Assembly: GCA_003162595.1 (NCBI GenBank)
Contig: PMNJ01000118.1
Location: 1-8,692, forward strand
DNA: 8,692 nucleotides
Source: Bacteroidales bacterium
GTDB lineage: Bacteria > Bacteroidota > Bacteroidia > Bacteroidales > VadinHA17
Direction: 5' to 3'
Part shown: in pieces, positions 6,062 through 8,692 of the stretch
How the letters are laid out: every line of letters begins with the position of its first letter
How positions within the stretch are numbered: position 1 is the first letter of the stretch
The notes under the pieces: model-generated
Seen by the model: only the letters and a program-made list of their open reading frames with translations
Database searches by the model: none
Told to the model about the DNA's origin: nothing
Program-made: the position numbers and the translations under genes

Positions 6062-7306
6062 ATGAAAAATTCAAAAAGAAGAGAAAGTTTAGTTAAATTT
6101 TCTCTTCATCAAAAAATAGTAGTCACTCTTCTGGCACTTACTCAATTTACCGTAGTATTAGATTTAATGATAATTTCTCCATTAGGCGACTTTCTGATGA
6201 AATCGTTAAGTATTACACCCAAACAATTCAGCTATGCGGTTTCAGGTTATGCTTTTAGCGCTGCTTTGTCCGGAATAATAACTGCTGGATTTGCAGATAG
6301 ATTCGACCGTAAGAAGATTTTATTATTTTTTTATGCCGGATTTATCCTTGGTACATTTTTTTGCTCTATAGCTCCCAATTATCCTCTTTTATTAATTGCA
6401 CGAATCTTTACCGGATTTTTTGGAGGTGTAATGGGTTCAATTTCTTTAACAATAGTAGCAGACCTTTTCCCCATGGAAATGAGAGGACGAGCAATGGGAA
6501 TTATACAAATGGGATTTGCTGCGAGCCAGGTGCTGGGTGTGCCCTTTGGGCTGTATATGACTAATGTTTGGGGATGGCATGCACCTTTTTCAATGATTGT
6601 AATCTTAGGTTGTTTAATGACCATAATGATTATGAAATACTTGGAACCAATTAATAGCCATCTTGAAGAAAAGAAACCCTCAAATATCTGGCATCATTAC
6701 CGTGATATTCTGGTGCAACCTAATTATCAGCTTGGATTTTTGACAATAGCATTGATTTCAATAGGTACTTTTTTGATGCAACCTTTTGCAAGTGCATATT
6801 TGATTAACAATTTAAAAGTTTCACCAATTCAGTTGCCTTTGGTTTTTCTGTTTACCGGGATATCTTCTCTAATAGTCATGCCGCTTGCCGGTAAATTGGC
6901 CGATAAAATGGACAAGTTCAGTTTATTTGCAGCTGGCACAGTTTGGGCAATTGTATTCCTTTTTATTTACACACACTTATGGGTATTGCCACTTTGGGTT
7001 ATAATAACTGTTAATATTTTATTTTTTATTGGGGCCATGTCCCGAATGGTTCCTGCAATGGCCATCATCAGTGAAGTTCCTGAAGCTAAGGACAGAGGAG
7101 CTTTTATGAGTATCAATTCATCATTACAGCAACTAGCTGCTGGGTTAGGTGCTGCTATTGCAGGATTGATCATAGTACAAAAAGCCAAATATGCACCCTT
7201 GGAAAAGGTTCCTTTGCTTGGTTATGTTAGTATTATTAGCATGGGGTTTTGTACCTGGGTTATATATAAAGTATCTGTTTCTGTAAAAATTAAAAAGAAT
7301 GATTGA
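6062..7306 (+). CDS. Major facilitator superfamily exporter (DHA1-like)
   Basis: A 414-residue inner-membrane protein with twelve predicted helices, split by a charged cytoplasmic loop (about residues 193-222, HLEEKKPSNIWHHYRD) into two six-helix halves. Helix 1 has an acidic residue in VVLDLMIISPLG (D34), often linked to proton-coupled efflux. Motif A appears after helix 2 as GFADRFDRKK (76-85), with a weaker copy in the second half at GKLADKMDK (277-285). Helix 4 has the conserved Arg in LLIARIFTGFFGG, and helix 5 is MGFAASQVLGVPFGLYM, like the antiporter motif C region. Together these point to a proton-driven exporter of the drug or sugar efflux type. Its cargo is unknown, but its place behind a methyltransferase and an amidohydrolase suggests export of a modified or toxic small molecule (inference). 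The ATG is followed by a basic N-terminus (KNSKRRES). Confidence 0.92.
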   Translation: MKNSKRRESLVKFSLHQKIVVTLLALTQFTVVLDLMIISPLGDFLMKSLSITPKQFSYAVSGYAFSAALSGIITAGFADRFDRKKILLFFYAGFILGTFFCSIAPNYPLLLIARIFTGFFGGVMGSISLTIVADLFPMEMRGRAMGIIQMGFAASQVLGVPFGLYMTNVWGWHAPFSMIVILGCLMTIMIMKYLEPINSHLEEKKPSNIWHHYRDILVQPNYQLGFLTIALISIGTFLMQPFASAYLINNLKVSPIQLPLVFLFTGISSLIVMPLAGKLADKMDKFSLFAAGTVWAIVFLFIYTHLWVLPLWVIITVNILFFIGAMSRMVPAMAIISEVPEAKDRGAFMSINSSLQQLAAGLGAAIAGLIIVQKAKYAPLEKVPLLGYVSIISMGFCTWVIYKVSVSVKIKKND

Positions 7307-7822
7307 TATTTGGATATAATATTTTCAGTTTAAATCAGAGTTTCCTCAAAAATTTACTACCTGTTAATAGAGCTAATTCTTGAATCCACCCGCCTCAGCA
7401 GATCTAAATCCTTCAGAAAAGGTTCGGAAAAAGTTCAGTCAAGGGTACAATTTCAAACAAGCATAATCATGACGGCATATTGCAGAATCAGATTAACCTC
7501 TGACAACGCTTCATTTAAACTACTTTTTTAGTCACCCAAAACTAAAAATAAATCAACCGGTCGAACATCTATAAAGCACTTTCTGACCGGTTTTATTAAT
7601 TTGTTTCTGGTCTCCGGCAAACTAATAATTTGAAATCGAATATGTTCGTGAAACATAGATACAATAGCCCTCACCAGGTTTAGTCAGATTAAATAAACTA
7701 TGTATGTTAAATGTATTCTGAATTGTTAGATGTGTTCAGGATGCCCGGCTAATAACCTCTCATGTTACGAACACCTAAACCTTCATTCTTCTTTGCAGAG
7801 GTTGGAGCCCCGGAAACAGTTC
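7307..7822. other. 516-bp intergenic gap between convergent genes
   Basis: No reading frame here is convincing on either strand. The gap separates the plus-strand MFS gene from the minus-strand DmpA-like gene, so it is expected to hold the ends of both. It contains an AT hairpin, TTTTTAGT (7525-7532) with ACTAAAAA (7541-7548), a terminator-like hairpin at 7555-7592, a small inverted repeat TATGTT/AACATA (7641-7646/7652-7657), and a distant pair AACCTCT/AGAGGTT (7754-7760/7797-7803). Around 7340-7450 the minus strand has short open stretches in three frames, possibly the debris of a lost gene, but too short to call. Confidence 0.6.
7555..7596 (+). terminator. Hairpin with T-run, likely terminator of the MFS operon
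   Basis: The arms AACCGGTC (7555-7562) and GACCGGTT (7585-7592) match perfectly over 8 bp around a 22-nt loop that contains a smaller AAAG/CTTT self-match. The 3' arm runs into TTTTATT, as expected for a plus-strand terminator. It is about 250 bp after the MFS stop, which is far for a simple gene end, so it could instead end a small unannotated RNA. Confidence 0.5.
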
Positions 7823-8692
7823 TTATTTAATCCTGTTATATTTTTTCAGAATTTCAATTAGCCGGTCTTTTGGCAATGCATAAATTTTAGTATTGTTTTT
7901 CCCCGTCATATCCTTTGCTGCAACAAGAGCATTTAAAATTGACTCTTCTGTTGCCTGAACCGTAGCTTCAAAGAGTGGGCTCATATTTTCATTTGGGATC
8001 ATAAGTAAATTCTGATTCACCTCTCTGTTTGCAGCGCCAGGATTAGCTGTCGAAAATGCAATAAAAATATCTCCGGAAGAATTACCGGCATAGCCACCCA
8101 TTCTGCCAATCCCCAGAGGAACCCGCCTTGCCAGCCTCTTGAGCTGATGAGGAAGTAACGGAGCATCGGTAGCTACAATGACTATTATGGATCCACGATC
8201 TTCTTCTTTTTTCATAGGATCTATTTCCGGCATAAGGTCGGTGATCTCTTTACCAACCGGAACACCTGCAACCATAAATGTCCTTCGGATACCATAATTA
8301 GCCTGAACCAGAACTCCAAGCGTATAAACCTTCGAATCAATTGTTACCTTGCGTGAAGAGGTACCTATTCCTCCCTTGAAATCGTGACAAACCATACCGG
8401 TGCCTCCTCCTACGCTTCCCTCGTCAACCTTTCCGGATTTTGCATTATCCAAAGCCTCAAAAACATGTTCTTTCTTAACATGAAATCCATTAATATCATT
8501 CAGGTCGCCGTCGTAAGTTTCAGCAACAACCGGCAGAGCCCAAAAAACATCGGGTTCATCGGGCAGAGGGTCAAAATAATTTTTATTGTATTCCCATTCA
8601 ATTGCAGCATCTCTTACCACCCCAACACTATGTGTATTCGTAATCATTATCGGGCCTTCCAAAAAACCCGATTCCTCAACCCATGTCGTACC
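7823..8692 (-). CDS. DmpA/BapA-type aminopeptidase (peptidase family S58), N-terminus cut
   Basis: Members of this family (D-aminopeptidase DmpA, beta-peptidyl aminopeptidase BapA) are Ntn-hydrolase-like enzymes made as one chain that cuts itself into alpha and beta subunits. The beta subunit's new N-terminal Ser is the nucleophile. Here the cleavage motif is EGSVGGGTGM, with the Gly at 8417-8419 and the Ser codon at 8414-8416. Other family blocks are ESGFLEGPIMITNTHSVGVVRDA, GGIGTSSRKV, GSIIVIVATDAPLLPHQLKRLARR and GYAGNSSGDIFIAFSTAN. The frame is open to the right edge (GTTWVEESGF precedes a TTG at 8660-8662 that should not be taken as the start), so the first residues are outside. 289 residues are visible. 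Substrates are probably N-terminal D- or beta-amino acids or ordinary small peptides, and which of these is unknown. No promoter is visible. It converges on the MFS gene and is not in its operon. Confidence 0.93.
   Translation of the reverse strand, partial: GTTWVEESGFLEGPIMITNTHSVGVVRDAAIEWEYNKNYFDPLPDEPDVFWALPVVAETYDGDLNDINGFHVKKEHVFEALDNAKSGKVDEGSVGGGTGMVCHDFKGGIGTSSRKVTIDSKVYTLGVLVQANYGIRRTFMVAGVPVGKEITDLMPEIDPMKKEEDRGSIIVIVATDAPLLPHQLKRLARRVPLGIGRMGGYAGNSSGDIFIAFSTANPGAANREVNQNLLMIPNENMSPLFEATVQATEESILNALVAAKDMTGKNNTKIYALPKDRLIEILKKYNRIK

Noticed and set aside
7340..7450. Short minus-strand open stretches that read like the C-terminus of a decayed protein.
   Set aside because: All three minus-strand frames give stretches of only about 20 residues of similar plausibility, so no frame can be preferred and no family is recognised.
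7797..7818. GGAGCCCCGG near 7804, resembling the reverse complement of the tRNA-Leu 3' end and so a possible second attachment site.
   Set aside because: Only a handful of bases match and the alignment breaks at once, which is too little for a tRNA-end duplication.
1..8692. CRISPR arrays, insertion sequences, toxin-antitoxin pairs, recombinase genes and phage genes were looked for.
   Set aside because: No regularly spaced repeats, transposase or integrase motifs, or recognisable defence proteins were seen on either strand.

Overview
The window looks like a piece of a Bacteroidota (Bacteroidetes) chromosome, probably Bacteroidales or a near relative. This is inferred from the character of the DXS protein, the AT-rich intergenic DNA, the near absence of Shine-Dalgarno sequences before convincing start codons, a typical Bacteroidota lipoprotein, and the Bacteroidota flavour of the MFS, methyltransferase and DmpA-like proteins. 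No rRNA or species-diagnostic gene is present, so this is an inference.

Layout. (1) 1-1575, plus: the C-terminal four fifths of dxs (1-deoxy-D-xylulose-5-phosphate synthase, MEP isoprenoid pathway), cut by the left edge. (2) 1616-1699, plus: a complete class II tRNA-Leu(CAA), followed by a terminator-like hairpin that could end both dxs and the tRNA. (3) 1755-2032: non-coding DNA with two pairs of 11-bp-period CTGAAA(C) repeats and a strong hairpin placed to terminate the minus-strand lipoprotein gene. (4) 2033-3437, minus: an AT-rich block with a two-domain lipoprotein (NTF2/SnoaL-like plus a beta-rich lipocalin-like part) and an upstream 129-residue unknown protein with one membrane segment. 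A perfect 21-bp palindrome separates them. (5) 3458-4084, plus: an unrecognised reading frame interrupted by one in-frame TAA, so a pseudogene or two short genes. Its end lies 9 bp before the next gene. (6) 4094-7306, plus: a class I SAM-dependent methyltransferase, a metal-dependent amidohydrolase of the imidazolonepropionase-like group, and a 12-TM MFS exporter of the drug-efflux type. (7) 7307-7822: a 516-bp gap without a convincing gene, holding a hairpin plus T-run. (8) 7823-8692, minus: a DmpA/BapA-type (peptidase family S58) self-processing aminopeptidase, cut by the right edge.

How the parts relate. The methyltransferase, amidohydrolase and MFS genes point the same way and form the most coherent accessory unit. 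Methyl transfer, hydrolysis of an amide or lactam-type bond and efflux together suggest modification and export, or detoxification, of a small molecule. The substrate cannot be read from sequence. The stretch from the tRNA to the MFS gene has the look of accessory DNA placed after a housekeeping gene and a tRNA-Leu: AT-rich orphan genes, a broken gene, and repeats next to the tRNA. No integrase, transposase or duplicated tRNA end is visible, so a mobile-element origin remains a hypothesis. I see no CRISPR array, no complete insertion sequence, no toxin-antitoxin pair and no recognisable defence system.
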